DNA of 64,000 nucleotides from Phyto melanocephala (Eukaryota; Arthropoda; Insecta; Diptera; Rhinophoridae), in contig OW799236.1 of NCBI GenBank assembly GCA_941918925.1, positions 11,631,474 to 11,695,473 on the forward strand, written 5' to 3'. The notes below the pieces were generated by a model. That model did not search any database and was not told where the DNA came from. It was given only the letters and a program-made list of their open reading frames with translations. Every line of letters starts with the position of its first letter. Position 1 is the first letter of the stretch. Both the position numbers and the translations under genes were made by a program. Below, piece after piece: positions 32,022 through 42,756 of this stretch.

Positions 32022-32529
32022 GGTTGTAATTCCTACTAACGTTTTGTAATATTCTGTGTTCCACTCTTACTGTACTATTGTTATTATTTTATGCTAGAAA
32101 ATGTTCACAATTGAAACCAATAACATTTTTACACCAATAAAGTTATTATTAAATAAAAAAAATCATTTTGCAATTATGGAATCCGGCTACAAGTCATTCT
32201 TACTTAAATCGTTATGCACTGCCATAGTTTACTTTTACCATAATTCAATTTTTGTTTTTTGCATATATTTCTTTAGATTACCTTAAAATTTTTTAATACA
32301 GTAATTAATAATTAGGTTTTTAAAAGAAAAATAAAATAAATTTTTATTTACAAATTTTGTAGACAGCTGTTATTATTCGATGTTGCCAGAATTACAGAAA
32401 TTCATTGTAAAATACTAGGAACAGTTTTAATTATTGACAGCATTGCAAGATGAAACAAATTAAATTTGGTTTATCCTAGGAGAGGTTATTGTTCGTGCAA
32501 CATTTAAGATATGAGATATAAAATATTTA
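32022..32529 (-). promoter_or_regulatory. Bem46: Bem46 upstream region
   Basis: Expected to contain the 5' UTR and promoter of Bem46. No specific motif was identified. Confidence 0.35.
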
Positions 32530-32950
32530 TTAAACCCTTTACACAAAAGTTGAAAAGGCTATATATAAAAAGGCTATATATATATGTTATTCCGTGTGAA
32601 ATTTCTACAATTTTCATTTCCGCCCGAAAGCTTAAAAATAGAAGAGTTGATTGAGCCCTATCCGTCTGTCCGTGTGTGTGTTGAAATCAACTTTTAGAAG
32701 CCCTCTAAAATCGCCTGAACCTGAGTGAGGTATTAATATATCAGAAATATTCGGGAGCAGATCGGTATTGCAATTTAGAAAAATAGGTACATAAACAATT
32801 GTGATATGAGGAAAAAACACCGACCACCACGTTTTTCAAAACAACAACATACAACACATATAACAAACGTGACATACTGGTAAGAGTGAAGTGGCATCAA
32901 ATCGCAGCTGAGCCGAAAAATATAAATTTTTTTTATATAATATCCTTCAT
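32530..32950 (+). repeat. mini-me/DINE-like repeat, copy G (variant, no 3' hairpin)
   Basis: Starts TAAACCCTTTACACAAAAG, carries CATTTCCG, GAGTTGATTGAGCCC and CCGTCTGTCCGTGTGTG. It then has the ATTTAGAAAAATAGGTACAT and CAGCTGAGCC blocks. It belongs to the same subfamily as copy F. The hairpin end is missing. Confidence 0.6.
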
Positions 32951-33159
32951 CATTATCTACATACATAGGTATTATCATCTTACAACGTAACTATATTTCA
33001 TGTTATACGCCATTTAGATTATTATTTCCCTCTTGATTTTGAATTTTTATGTAGTTAACAGTATTCTGTAATTTGATACCCATATTGATGATTTTATTTT
33101 TTTTACAGTTTTTTATTGCGCTAGTCCAGTCCTTTCAAAAGATTGATACCATTCTAAAG
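32951..33159. other. Spacer between repeats
   Basis: AT-rich; nothing recognised. Confidence 0.35.
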
Positions 33160-33345
33160 ACTGATGCTTCTAAAAGTTGATTTCAACCAACACAGTCGGA
33201 AAGGCGGACATGGCTTAATCGACTCCTCTATTCATAAACTTTCAGAAAATATATACTTTATGGGGTCGGAAATGAAAATTGTTGAAACTACAAAAGGAAT
33301 GACAAAGCTATATATATCCTTGTGCACCACAGGTAAAAGGTATAA
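33160..33345 (-). repeat. mini-me/DINE-like repeat, copy H (5' fragment)
   Basis: Minus-strand copy of the 5' half: TTTACCTGTGGTGCACAAGG, the GACCCCATAAAGTATATA block, GAGGAGTCGATTAAGCC and GGTTGAAATCAACTTTTAG. It lies in the opposite orientation to copy G. Confidence 0.65.
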
Positions 33346-33439
33346 AAATAATTTTTTTTTTTTATTATATCTAAAAAAGTATATTTTTATTGTCAATACT
33401 TAGTCTGCGTTTACATTGAACAAGTTTTTTTGAATAAAA

Positions 33440-34477
33440 TACAGTTGAACTTCTCTATAGCGAAATCTTCTCTATAACAAATAAAATTCGTGAACACAAC
33501 ATTTTTGTAAATATTTTCATACATTTTTATCTCCCTATAACGAACTTCCCTGTAGCGAAGTTCTATCTGTAACGTACACTTTTTAAGACCTAAATAGAAA
33601 TTTCCACACTAAATAATCCCTCTATTGCAAAGTTTTTAGCAACCGATTTTTTGTATCAATTTAGTCACAGAAAATATAACTGTAAAAGACGTTACATTTT
33701 CAACTCTTGCTACGACTGTCACATAAAAAAGAACAGTGGCATAAGATTACACACCTACGTACGCAGAGCTGGATTTCCGATAAATTCTACAGAAACTGCA
33801 AAAATAGTAGATGAAAACAATTCCCATCTGTCAGAGTTATGGTTGGAATATGCAAACAGCAATAATATTGAAGGTGTATAGGTTGAAGATTATGTAAATG
33901 TTGATTGCGAAACAATCACCATGGAGTGTCCTTCCGATGAAGATGTTCTACAAATCATTTTATCCAGTAACTATGAAGTCAATGTTCTTTCAGAATCAGA
34001 CGATGAATAATCTGACATAGAACAAAATGTTTCAGAATTGCCTTCATTTTCCCAAGTACACTCGTCTTTTAACACGATACTAAACTTTTTGGAATCTCGA
34101 AACAATGTACATGGGGATATTTTTTTGTTGACGAAAAAAAGTAGAAACATCGAAAACAAATGAAAATTACATATTTCTTTAACACCATATAAAAATTTGC
34201 TTTAATATACATACATATACTTTTTTTTTTACAAAAAAATTTAAATGTGTTCATGTAAAAAAAATGTTCTCCAAATATAATTTTTTTCTACATATGTATG
34301 TATTAATAAAAAAAATTAATGTGTTCATGTAAAAACTATTTTTTTGTCTTAATAAATTTATTTTCTACATAAAAAAATGTAGTCAAAATTTTCTGCAGTT
34401 TCTCTATAACGAATTTTCTCTACAACGTAGAAATTTGATGGTCTCCAACTACTACGTTATAGAGAAGTTCGACTGTA
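33440..34477 (+). mobile_element. Tigger/pogo-like DNA transposon, internally deleted
   Basis: The element 33442-34475 (1034 bp) has about 21-base TIRs, CAGTTGAACTTCTCTATAGC on the left and CAGTCGAACTTCTCTATAAC read inward from the right. Both flanks are TA (33440-33441 and 34476-34477), the Tc1/mariner/pogo target. Additional CTCTATAACGAA-like subterminal repeats are present, as expected of transposase binding sites. It retains only the C-terminal part of a transposase frame (see 33651-34010). Confidence 0.75.
33651..34010 (+). pseudogene. C-terminal remnant of a Tigger/jerky-like transposase
   Basis: One frame reads through 119 codons with a single in-frame TAG at 33879-33881 and ends at TAA 34008-34010. 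It includes a segment YVRRAGFPINSTETA, an acidic stretch and a final NVLSESDDE, resembling the ends of CENP-B/Tigger-like transposases. The CENP-B-type DNA-binding domain and DDE catalytic core are absent, so it cannot mobilise itself. Confidence 0.6.
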
Positions 34478-34714
34478 CTATTTTTCTTTCTAATTGTGCG
34501 CGAGAGAAGAAAAATAAATTTGTACTTGAAAATTGTATGCAATAAGACTTTTCTATGTAAATGTAAAAGCAAAATTTTTGCATGAAAACTTGTTACTGTC
34601 GTATTCATAAAATATATATAAGGTTTAATAGGGGCTACTTTGACAGATAATGGCTAGAAATTTGTCAAATAAGCCCTTAATTAATCTGAAATATTTTTCA
34701 TTAGTACGGTAGTT

Positions 34715-37199
34715 TGTTACGAACCGTTTTGGCCCAGTGAGGTTTCCGACTAGCTTGTTCGTGGCGATAGCTCAGGCAGGTTCCAACCCTCTCACTGGCC
34801 ACGCATCCGCTCATAAAACAAACTGCAAAACAAAACAAAAACTACTACATCAAATACTACGACAAACTCCACCACAAGAAGAATTCACGAGAGTCAGGTG
34901 TTTACTCCCGTTTTGCCCACCCAACCATGTCGCAGCAGCATCCGCTGTAAAATTTCTCTGCGACCCAATATCCACTCGATCAACCCCTTTCACTTACCAC
35001 TCTTCCATTGCTATCACCAGATTAATTTAGCACAACATATTTGTATACATTCCTTTTCGACTTCAAACAATCATTATTTATTTACAATAAAAGATGCTAT
35101 ATGATAATCAAAAAAAAACTAAAAACTATAACACTATTTAACAAAATTACAAAAATAACTTAATCTATTATTTAAATTCAAATTAAATTTATTACTAACA
35201 CTAATATCCTTTCTCATAACAACTACAAATTTATTAAAAACATTTTCTATTAATGATATACATACACAGATACACCTATCTTTATCTCCACACAAATCGG
35301 TCACTCAAACTAATAATTATCTGATACCTTTCTATCTTTACAGGCACTCGATATTACTAATGAAAAATATAACCCTAAAGGAGCTCCCTGAGAGTATTCC
35401 TTTTTAATTTATTTTCCTTTTTATTTTTGCAAATTTACTTAAATCACTAACCGACTACTATTAATTTGAGCACTGTGGTATACTCAGGTATATGTATATA
35501 TGTATAAAAAAAAATAATTAATTTTCTTTACAAACTTTACACAAAACACTGATATTTTATCTTCCTCTTATATTGTTTTTCTCTTTTCGGAAAGGATAAT
35601 TGACACTTAACACACTCTCGCTTGACTTACAATATTTTCACATACACACAAATCTTAAATCTATATTTATTATAACTTATAGGTTATTTTTCTCTTTAAA
35701 ATATGGCACTATATGTTAAATAATAAAAAAAACTCATATTACTAATTTTCATTTAAAATTAAATATAAATTGTTGAAAAAAAAAAATCTCATCTATAAAC
35801 AAACGTAATTCCTTATCTTATTATTTCCTCCACATTTTTATGATCGAAAGAAATTCCAAACTTCATCAAAATCTTTACTAAAAGGCCTACCTGGCTTCAC
35901 TGCTTATAATCCTCCCTTACCAAGTATGTAAGTATAACCAATATTCGCTGCAGGATTCACCAGCTAATATTTACAAAAAAAAACAAACGTCTATAACAAA
36001 CTTCACTAATCTTTCAAACACAAAAAAAAAAAACTCACGTAAACCACCAATTCCTCACAAGCTTGCACGGAATTTAAACCCCTCGACTCTGGACAGGTAT
36101 ACACAAATCCAGGCACAAATCTCTGTACATATATCTTTAAACACAGTTCACTTTGACAAAATTATAATATTCACTTCCTTTTTACTTTAGCACTATGACT
36201 TGTACCTTAATGCAGCCAAGATTAAAAATAATTTAAAAAAAATGTCTCCTTTCTATATGAGCTAAAGTGCCTTTTATCATCTCGTCTGTTACGGTTTTTA
36301 TTTACTTTTTTTTTATACATAATTTTTCCCTCCAACGTTCCCTTCCACATACAAAAAAATAAAATAAAATAATATAGAGAAATTTCTCGATATATTTATA
36401 AATATTATATTATTATAAGTAACCGCAATGCGTTCCCTTTCCTCTTTTATTCTTGTTAGCAAATTATCCTACATTCATTTTTCTTCCAAAACAAATCCCT
36501 CAATCTCCGGTATATCCTTTTCTACCTAACATCAGGCAAACAGAAAATTTAGTAGCATTCAATATTCATTCATATTTTCAAAATTTTGTTAAATAAACTG
36601 TAAGTAATATAGGAACAAATATTCAATATTACAGTTTTACAACCACTTTTACGCACAATGTTCGCATTGCCAAGCAATGAAATAACAACACTATACAACA
36701 CTGATAAACATACAAACATACAAATACTTTATTTCATTAACATTTGACAGCACACACATGGTAAGTGTATTTTGGTTTTCTACTAAATTTTTATTTAATT
36801 TATTTACAGGTTTTTATAGGATTTTTCCTAGCAAGACTATAAATTCAACATTGAAATCACCAGTATTTAAGTATCGTTCCATTTTCTCCCTTTCATTAAC
36901 TTTTACTAATTTTCGCTTTTCATTCCTTTTCCAGCTATCGACAAACAATACAAACGCAACTATCAATATTTTCACCGGGACATGGGCTGGAGCTGGTGAC
37001 TCCAAATCATTAGAAGCCCCTCCCTAACATAATCTTTATAATGAGGGAATAGAGGTATATGAAGCAAAACCTCTTCCCGAAACTACTTTTATAAATAACC
37101 CCCACGCAAAAATTTTTCTCACCTCTGCCTACTCTCTGCCCGCAGCTACGTCGCATATCATATGTATGTTTACCTCTACTGTTGAGACTGCCCGCAACA
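34715..37199 (-). repeat. 3' LTR of gypsy-class retrotransposon
   Basis: 2485 bp, TGTTACGAACC at the left and GCAACA at the right (TG...CA). It matches 44038-46522 over the full length with at least three substitutions seen (near 36009, 36234 and 36450). Relative to the minus-strand element this is the 3' LTR. The left flank AGTT (34711-34714) is repeated at 46523-46526. Confidence 0.95.
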
Positions 37200-37963
37200 A
37201 AATACCGATTTCTCCAACGTAAAAGCAGAGAAAGTGGTATGCGGGGTTATATCACCTCATCAAACCCAACGTGGGGAACTCCCACACCCTGATATGAGTC
37301 TCATCAACCTACAGCCGGGCACCTACCTAACTACCAATACATACACATATTGACACAAAACGGTCCACTGCGACAGATACAAATTACGGGAAGTATCAAC
37401 ATTGTCATAGCCATTGATTTGAATCTTACTTTGTGTGTATATTTGCAGGTAATTAATGAATTTTTAGAGAAATATGCTAACTATCACAACTCCATGATGG
37501 CTAGAGACAAATGGGCACAAGAAATCACAATCAAAAGTTCATTTAACACTAAAGTAAGTAATACTTATTTCATTCCTCTCACCAACATATATATATATAT
37601 CACATGTGCGTGACGACTACGCAGATCAAATCCGGGCTCACGTTCAAAGTACCATTTTACGTTTCCCCTTTCGCGCTTTAGTTTTCAAGCCTTGATCCAT
37701 ACAAACAAATATATTTATATATATATATATATATATATTGCAATAAAATTATAAATTAACATGTAATACAATATTGCACTTTATAGTCTTCCCATCACAG
37801 ATTAATACAAACTTATAAATCTAAAAGCAGGTACTTCGTGAAATATTAGGACAACACAGAAACAAGAAAAATATTTAAATATATTAATAAATAAATGGTA
37901 TAACTATCCTAATATTGCACTCATTATCGATTCTATCACAGACTTATAAACTTATACTACTAT
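37200..37963 (-). other. 3' untranslated part of the LTR element
   Basis: Between the pol stop and the 3' LTR. Contains a (TA)n run at about 37708-37737. No long frame is seen on the coding strand, hence no env. A perfect polypurine tract is not obvious next to the LTR; the best candidate is GGAGAAA on the minus strand at 37212-37218. Confidence 0.6.
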
Positions 37964-40900
37964 TCAGACTTTAATGTCCTTTACATGGAAAATGCCTATA
38001 GATTTACCCTGCAGATCCTCCAACTCATACATGTTGTTGCCTATAGGTCTTACTATGCGACATTTCAAAAACTTTCTACAAAATTTCGCATTTTTGTTCC
38101 TCCCAAAATCACTTAAAACTGTATTTCGCCTAAATACTTCCTGACCAGGTGTCAATTTCACAATACGAGCTCTTTTATTATATCTACTGGCACTTTTTTC
38201 GAACGCCGCGTGCATATTCTTTTTAATTTTCTCCCTGATAAATTCCATTTTATCATTATTAGAAATTTTCACAATTTCATGGTCTGTTAACGAAATTAAT
38301 TTACGCGCTAATCTGTAGTCAGAACCATGCGTGTACATTTGATACCCAAACAGAGCACAGAATGGTGTGAACCCAGTAGCAGAATGGACGGACGTTCTTA
38401 GGGCACATTCGATTTCGGGTAAATACAAATCCCAGTCTCTATGGTCGTCTTTCAAGTAAGCTCTAATGGCTGCTAAAACTGACTGGTTTACCCTCTCAGA
38501 CGCATTAGACTGCGGAGAATACACAGCCGTTCTCATATGTTGGATGCTAAACGTTTCGAGTAACTCCTTAAAATCTTTGGCTATAAATTGTGAACCGTTG
38601 TCACTGTGAATGATTTCGGGTACTCCAAACTTATAAAAAATGTCATGTGTTAAAAATTTTACAACGTTACTAGTCGTAGCTTCCTTCATTGCTTTTAAAA
38701 AGATAAATTTGGTAAAGTGATCCATAACAATAAAAATGTAACAATTACCACTTTTGGATCTGGGATACTTTCCCAAAAAATCGACGTACAATTTCTGAAA
38801 CGGTCTTTCAGTAACTACCTCCTGGCCAATTTCAGGCATTAAATTACTATTAGCCGGCTTCGTCTCTTTACATATTTGACATCTTTTGACATATTCTTTG
38901 ATTTGTATCACCATTTTCGGCCAGTAGAAAAATCTTCTGACTCTTTCAATTGTCTTAGCCATTCCACCGTGAGCAGCAGTGGGAGAGTTGTGATATTTTT
39001 CTATTATAGCCTGAGTCAAATTAGGGGGTATCCAAAGTTTCCATTGATGTAGACTGTCATAATTCTGGTCGCAACTAGTTCGCTTGAAAATTTTTCCATC
39101 AACTACTTTTAAGTCTAGTAATTGACTACTGTTCTCAACAATTTGTTTTATTAGTTCCAAATACTCCTCACTTTCGAATTCTGTAGTATCAAAATCCAAA
39201 ATCTCTTCAGGTTGTATTTCCTCCAGGCATGGCTGATTTATTCGTGACAGCATGTCAGCGACTACATTTTCGGAACCTTTTCTATGCTCTATCTGGAAAT
39301 CGAAAGCCTGCAATTGAAGTGACCATCTGGCAAGTCTTCCACTTAGGTCTTTAACGGTCATCAGCCACTTAAGACTGGCATGATCCGTAATTATCGTAAA
39401 CGGCATCATTTCTATGTAAGGCCGAAATTTTCTTACTGCCATAACTGCTGCCAAACATTCTTTCTCCGTAACGGTGTAGTTTTTTTGACAGGAATTTAGT
39501 TTTTGAGAGTAAAATGCGATTGGGTGTTCTTCGTTCTTCTCATTTAATTGATACAAGACTGCTCCGATCCCATAATCTGATGCATCACATTGTAGGTAGA
39601 ATCGCTTTGTGAAATCGGCATGTCTTAAAACGGGAGCAGATGTTAACGCTTTCTTGAGCTTTTCGAAAGCTTCTATGGCCTCAGGTGTCATATAAAACTT
39701 CTTTGTCTTTTTCAACGTATCAGTTAAAGGGGCTGATATGGTGGCGAAATTTTTAATGAAGCGCCTATACCATCCAGCGGTACCAAGAAAGCTCCGAACC
39801 TCTCTTACGGTTTTAGGCAATTTAATGTCTCGTATCGCCTGCACTTTGTCAGGATCAGTTTTCAGGGTACCACCTCCTATGATAAATCCCAAGTACTTTA
39901 ATTCTTGAAAACAGAAATTAGATTTTTTTAAACCAATTGTTAAATTTGCATTTTTAAGACACTGCGCCACTTCACTCAATAATAGCATGTGCTCCTCAAA
40001 TGTGCTCGAAATCACTAATAAGTCATCTAAATAGATGAATACATTCTCCCTTAAGCGATTAGGTATTACCTTATCCATAAGCCGACAGAGCCTTTGAGCG
40101 GCATTACATAGGCCAAATGGCATTACCCTAAATTGGTACAAAGGTCTGCCGGCCACAGTAAAAGCTGTACACGCCTTGCTATCATCATCTAGCTCGATTT
40201 GCCAGAAAGCATATTTTAAATCGACACTACTAATAAAATGAGTTTCATCGATTCTACTTAGGATTCCATCAATATTCTGAAGTGGGTATGCATCCTTTAT
40301 CGTTAATTTATTAAGTTTGCGCGCGTCTAAGCAAAAACGGTTTTTTCCTGGCTTTCTAACTATAGTCGTCCTATTAGACCAAGGGCTTTCACTCAACTCT
40401 ATTACCTTTAACTTCAACATATTATCTATTTCACTATAAGTTATCTCCTGAACAGCAGGAGAAATTGGATAATAGCGGTCCTTTATGGGCTCTGCCCCAT
40501 CTATCAGTTTAATGGTGTGTTTTTCCAATTGAGTCCTCCCTAATCCCTTTTCCTCGAAAGCATCAAATTGTTTAATTACCTTACTTAAAATCTGTTTCTG
40601 TTCACTATTAAGCTCATGGGGTCCTAACTTATAATTATCTCCCTCAGATACAAAATCCTTTCTTATATTCTCTAAATCTATCTCCTCCACCTTAATTACA
40701 TCCGGAGCCAATTTAAAAATTTTCCAAAAATCTACTCCAAGGTAAAGTGATTGTTCCAAATCAGGGCACAAATACAAAAACATTTCATGCTCCTGATCTT
40801 TATAGCCTATTGACACTTTTACCTTTCCTAGTATCCTTTGATACTGACCATTGGCAATTTTCACATTCGACCACACCGGTATTATACCAAGGTTCAGATC

Positions 40901-41359
40901 CTGTATCAACTCTCTACAATCTTTTCCTAGCAAACTCACCGATGCTCCAGTGTCTAATAAACCGTTCATTATTCTACCTTCTATTGCCACATTCGCAAAA
41001 CTTCTATCATCTCTGCCATCTAAACTTGCCCTATTAACCGCTTCAACAACTAATCGCCTCGCTTTTCTTTTCTCCCTAAACTTTTTACGAATCTTTAAAA
41101 TACGATTAGATATCTTTCTGCCTTTATTTCTGTAACCGAAAATACGAGCTTTTACCATTTCATAATTTGACATTCTTTCGTCCCTAGATAAATAATGTCT
41201 GATTTGTGGAAAGCACACATATCTATCTATCTGTTCATTATAGTCGTTCGATGTATTCGCAGCATAAGTTGCATTTAATTTTCGGTTGGGGATCTTCTCA
41301 CAAACGAGCGTGGGTTCCCCTGCGCTCTCAAGCTCTTTGATTGGTTTCCCGATTGACAG
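37964..41359 (-). CDS. pol: pol of the LTR retrotransposon
   Basis: Produced by -1 frameshift from gag. The frame is open from 41359 to the stop at 37964 (about 1131 codons) and has no break. Numbering from 41218, protease LLDTGAS is at 87-93. Reverse transcriptase runs about 245-450 with SSVDLKYAFWQIEL, MPFGLCNAAQRL and the catalytic YLDD at 396-399. RNase H (about 538-660) has QCDASDYGIGAVL and ITDHASLKWLM. Integrase has an HHCC zinc finger (AAHGG, CQIC) and D-D-E core residues in YVDFLGKYP, HSDNGSQF and SPQSNASERVNQS. It makes and integrates the cDNA copy. There is no methionine start of its own, as expected of frameshifted pol. Confidence 0.95.
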   Translation of the reverse strand: MSIGKPIKELESAGEPTLVCEKIPNRKLNATYAANTSNDYNEQIDRYVCFPQIRHYLSRDERMSNYEMVKARIFGYRNKGRKISNRILKIRKKFREKRKARRLVVEAVNRASLDGRDDRSFANVAIEGRIMNGLLDTGASVSLLGKDCRELIQDLNLGIIPVWSNVKIANGQYQRILGKVKVSIGYKDQEHEMFLYLCPDLEQSLYLGVDFWKIFKLAPDVIKVEEIDLENIRKDFVSEGDNYKLGPHELNSEQKQILSKVIKQFDAFEEKGLGRTQLEKHTIKLIDGAEPIKDRYYPISPAVQEITYSEIDNMLKLKVIELSESPWSNRTTIVRKPGKNRFCLDARKLNKLTIKDAYPLQNIDGILSRIDETHFISSVDLKYAFWQIELDDDSKACTAFTVAGRPLYQFRVMPFGLCNAAQRLCRLMDKVIPNRLRENVFIYLDDLLVISSTFEEHMLLLSEVAQCLKNANLTIGLKKSNFCFQELKYLGFIIGGGTLKTDPDKVQAIRDIKLPKTVREVRSFLGTAGWYRRFIKNFATISAPLTDTLKKTKKFYMTPEAIEAFEKLKKALTSAPVLRHADFTKRFYLQCDASDYGIGAVLYQLNEKNEEHPIAFYSQKLNSCQKNYTVTEKECLAAVMAVRKFRPYIEMMPFTIITDHASLKWLMTVKDLSGRLARWSLQLQAFDFQIEHRKGSENVVADMLSRINQPCLEEIQPEEILDFDTTEFESEEYLELIKQIVENSSQLLDLKVVDGKIFKRTSCDQNYDSLHQWKLWIPPNLTQAIIEKYHNSPTAAHGGMAKTIERVRRFFYWPKMVIQIKEYVKRCQICKETKPANSNLMPEIGQEVVTERPFQKLYVDFLGKYPRSKSGNCYIFIVMDHFTKFIFLKAMKEATTSNVVKFLTHDIFYKFGVPEIIHSDNGSQFIAKDFKELLETFSIQHMRTAVYSPQSNASERVNQSVLAAIRAYLKDDHRDWDLYLPEIECALRTSVHSATGFTPFCALFGYQMYTHGSDYRLARKLISLTDHEIVKISNNDKMEFIREKIKKNMHAAFEKSASRYNKRARIVKLTPGQEVFRRNTVLSDFGRNKNAKFCRKFLKCRIVRPIGNNMYELEDLQGKSIGIFHVKDIKV

Positions 41360-42756
41360 TTAGGGCATTTGGGCGTAATCACGTTTGGACGTCCGCATTT
41401 ATAACAAAATAGTGCTCTTTCTGCGGAGGGACAATCCATGAAAACGTGACCGTGTTGTCTGCAGTTCCAACAGATTATCTGTGGTTTCTGTTGCTCCGTA
41501 CTAAGTTTAATGGCTGATACTTCTTCACAGTTTCCTGACATCGCACATTCTGTTTCTACATCTTCGTCAAAATAAACTTCGTTGACATATCTTGCCGGAC
41601 GCATTATTGGTTGCACATTACGGATTTCTCTCCTAGGAAAATTTCTCTCAGCCTCGTTGCATTCGACTCGTAATTGTTCAACCGATGAGACCGCTATTGG
41701 ATATACGATTCTACCAATGTTTTCTTTAATATTTCTTTTTATTATTTTAATCAGATCATATTCTGGGATCGGCTGTATCAATCGTGACCTAATTTGACTC
41801 ATCGCCTGAAAATAATTATCTATAGTTTCGCCAATTTGTTGTTTGCGTTCAACTAAATCTCGCATAATCTCAAAGTTGGAGCGGGTAGTTTTATATTGGC
41901 CCATTAATGCATGTCTTAGTCCTGGCCAGTCGCATACTCCATGCGTTTTAACGAACAGCCAGTACCATTCTCTAGCTGCACCGGATACTAGTAAATGAAA
42001 ATCTCGCAACACTTCAGCCCACGGTATCTGGTAATGTGATTGAAGGTGTTCGAGACGAAAAACAAAATCATCAATATTCAATTTAGTTGGGTTGCCATCA
42101 AATATTAAGCCGAATTTATCAACCCTTATTCTTACGTTTTCTGAGCTTTGTACAATGGAACCATGTTGAATCATGCCTTGCATTGGTATTACATTACGGC
42201 CATTATTTGAACCTGTATCACTTTCTAAAGAATTGTCTGACGATACTCTCAAGTTTACCATACCACCATTTTCGGGCGAGTTGTTAATAATTGAATTTAA
42301 AGCGTTTTGACTAGTGACCGGGTTATTCCGATTTTGCCCTGTAATTCTAGCTATATCTCCTACAACTGCTGTTAAATCAGCTATACTTTTCCTAACCGCG
42401 GACATTTCATTCTGTACCATTTTCTTAACTTGGTCTTCTATCGATTTCTGCACAGATATAACATCATCGGCCACCAATTCTCTTACCTCAGGAATATTAT
42501 TTTCGTCCAGCCTACTGTTGCTAACCATCATAGAACCACTGGCATTACCATTTCCCGATTGAGATTCTCTGCTAATAGTATGGGACATATCTACAATTTG
42601 CGGTACAATTTGTTCAACAGGATTCGACATCTCCGTACCTGTTGTATCTAATTTCCTTACTTTTGGTGAAATGTGTGTAAGAGATACGTTTAAATCGAAC
42701 TGAGGTTGTCTTTCTCTTTTCCTATTTTGTGACTGAGACCGAGTTACTATACTCAT
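41275..42756 (-). CDS. gag: gag of the LTR retrotransposon
   Basis: 493 codons, ATG at 42756 to TAA at 41275. Forms the nucleocapsid particle. The N-terminal third is low-complexity and hydrophilic. The central part has a capsid-like region with ISLLGK-free, W-rich stretch AREWYWLFVKTHG and DYNYF-like ETIDNYFQAM. Near the C-terminus are a zinc knuckle CWNCRQHGHVFMDC (CX2CX4HX4C) and a second cysteine cluster, CYKC then CPNC, lacking the canonical histidine, as in many insect gypsy-type gags. It overlaps the pol frame by 85 bases. Confidence 0.92.
   Translation of the reverse strand: MSIVTRSQSQNRKRERQPQFDLNVSLTHISPKVRKLDTTGTEMSNPVEQIVPQIVDMSHTISRESQSGNGNASGSMMVSNSRLDENNIPEVRELVADDVISVQKSIEDQVKKMVQNEMSAVRKSIADLTAVVGDIARITGQNRNNPVTSQNALNSIINNSPENGGMVNLRVSSDNSLESDTGSNNGRNVIPMQGMIQHGSIVQSSENVRIRVDKFGLIFDGNPTKLNIDDFVFRLEHLQSHYQIPWAEVLRDFHLLVSGAAREWYWLFVKTHGVCDWPGLRHALMGQYKTTRSNFEIMRDLVERKQQIGETIDNYFQAMSQIRSRLIQPIPEYDLIKIIKRNIKENIGRIVYPIAVSSVEQLRVECNEAERNFPRREIRNVQPIMRPARYVNEVYFDEDVETECAMSGNCEEVSAIKLSTEQQKPQIICWNCRQHGHVFMDCPSAERALFCYKCGRPNVITPKCPNCQSGNQSKSLRAQGNPRSFVRRSPTEN
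41306..41350 (-). promoter_or_regulatory. -1 ribosomal frameshift signal of gag-pol
   Basis: Minus strand G GGA AAC (41350-41344) sits exactly in X XXY YYZ register with gag, 9 bases after the last pol-frame stop. A hairpin with stem GAGCG (41327-41323) and CGCTC (41310-41306), plus an inner GGG/CCC, follows after 16 bases. G GGA AAC is a known retroviral slippery heptamer; use in this element is inferred. Confidence 0.75.

Noticed and set aside
34737..35030. 97-codon plus-strand frame repeated identically at 44060-44353
   Set aside because: Lies inside each LTR, antisense to the element, without protein-like features; identical only because LTRs are copies.
36758..37027. ATG followed by GTAAGT and a later TTTACAG in the LTR, resembling a spliced host exon
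   Set aside because: It is on the strand opposite to gag-pol and present in both LTRs; no coding continuation recognised.
37200..37963. Search for an envelope gene after pol
   Set aside because: No long minus-strand frame, signal peptide or fusion-type motif; the element is treated as env-less.
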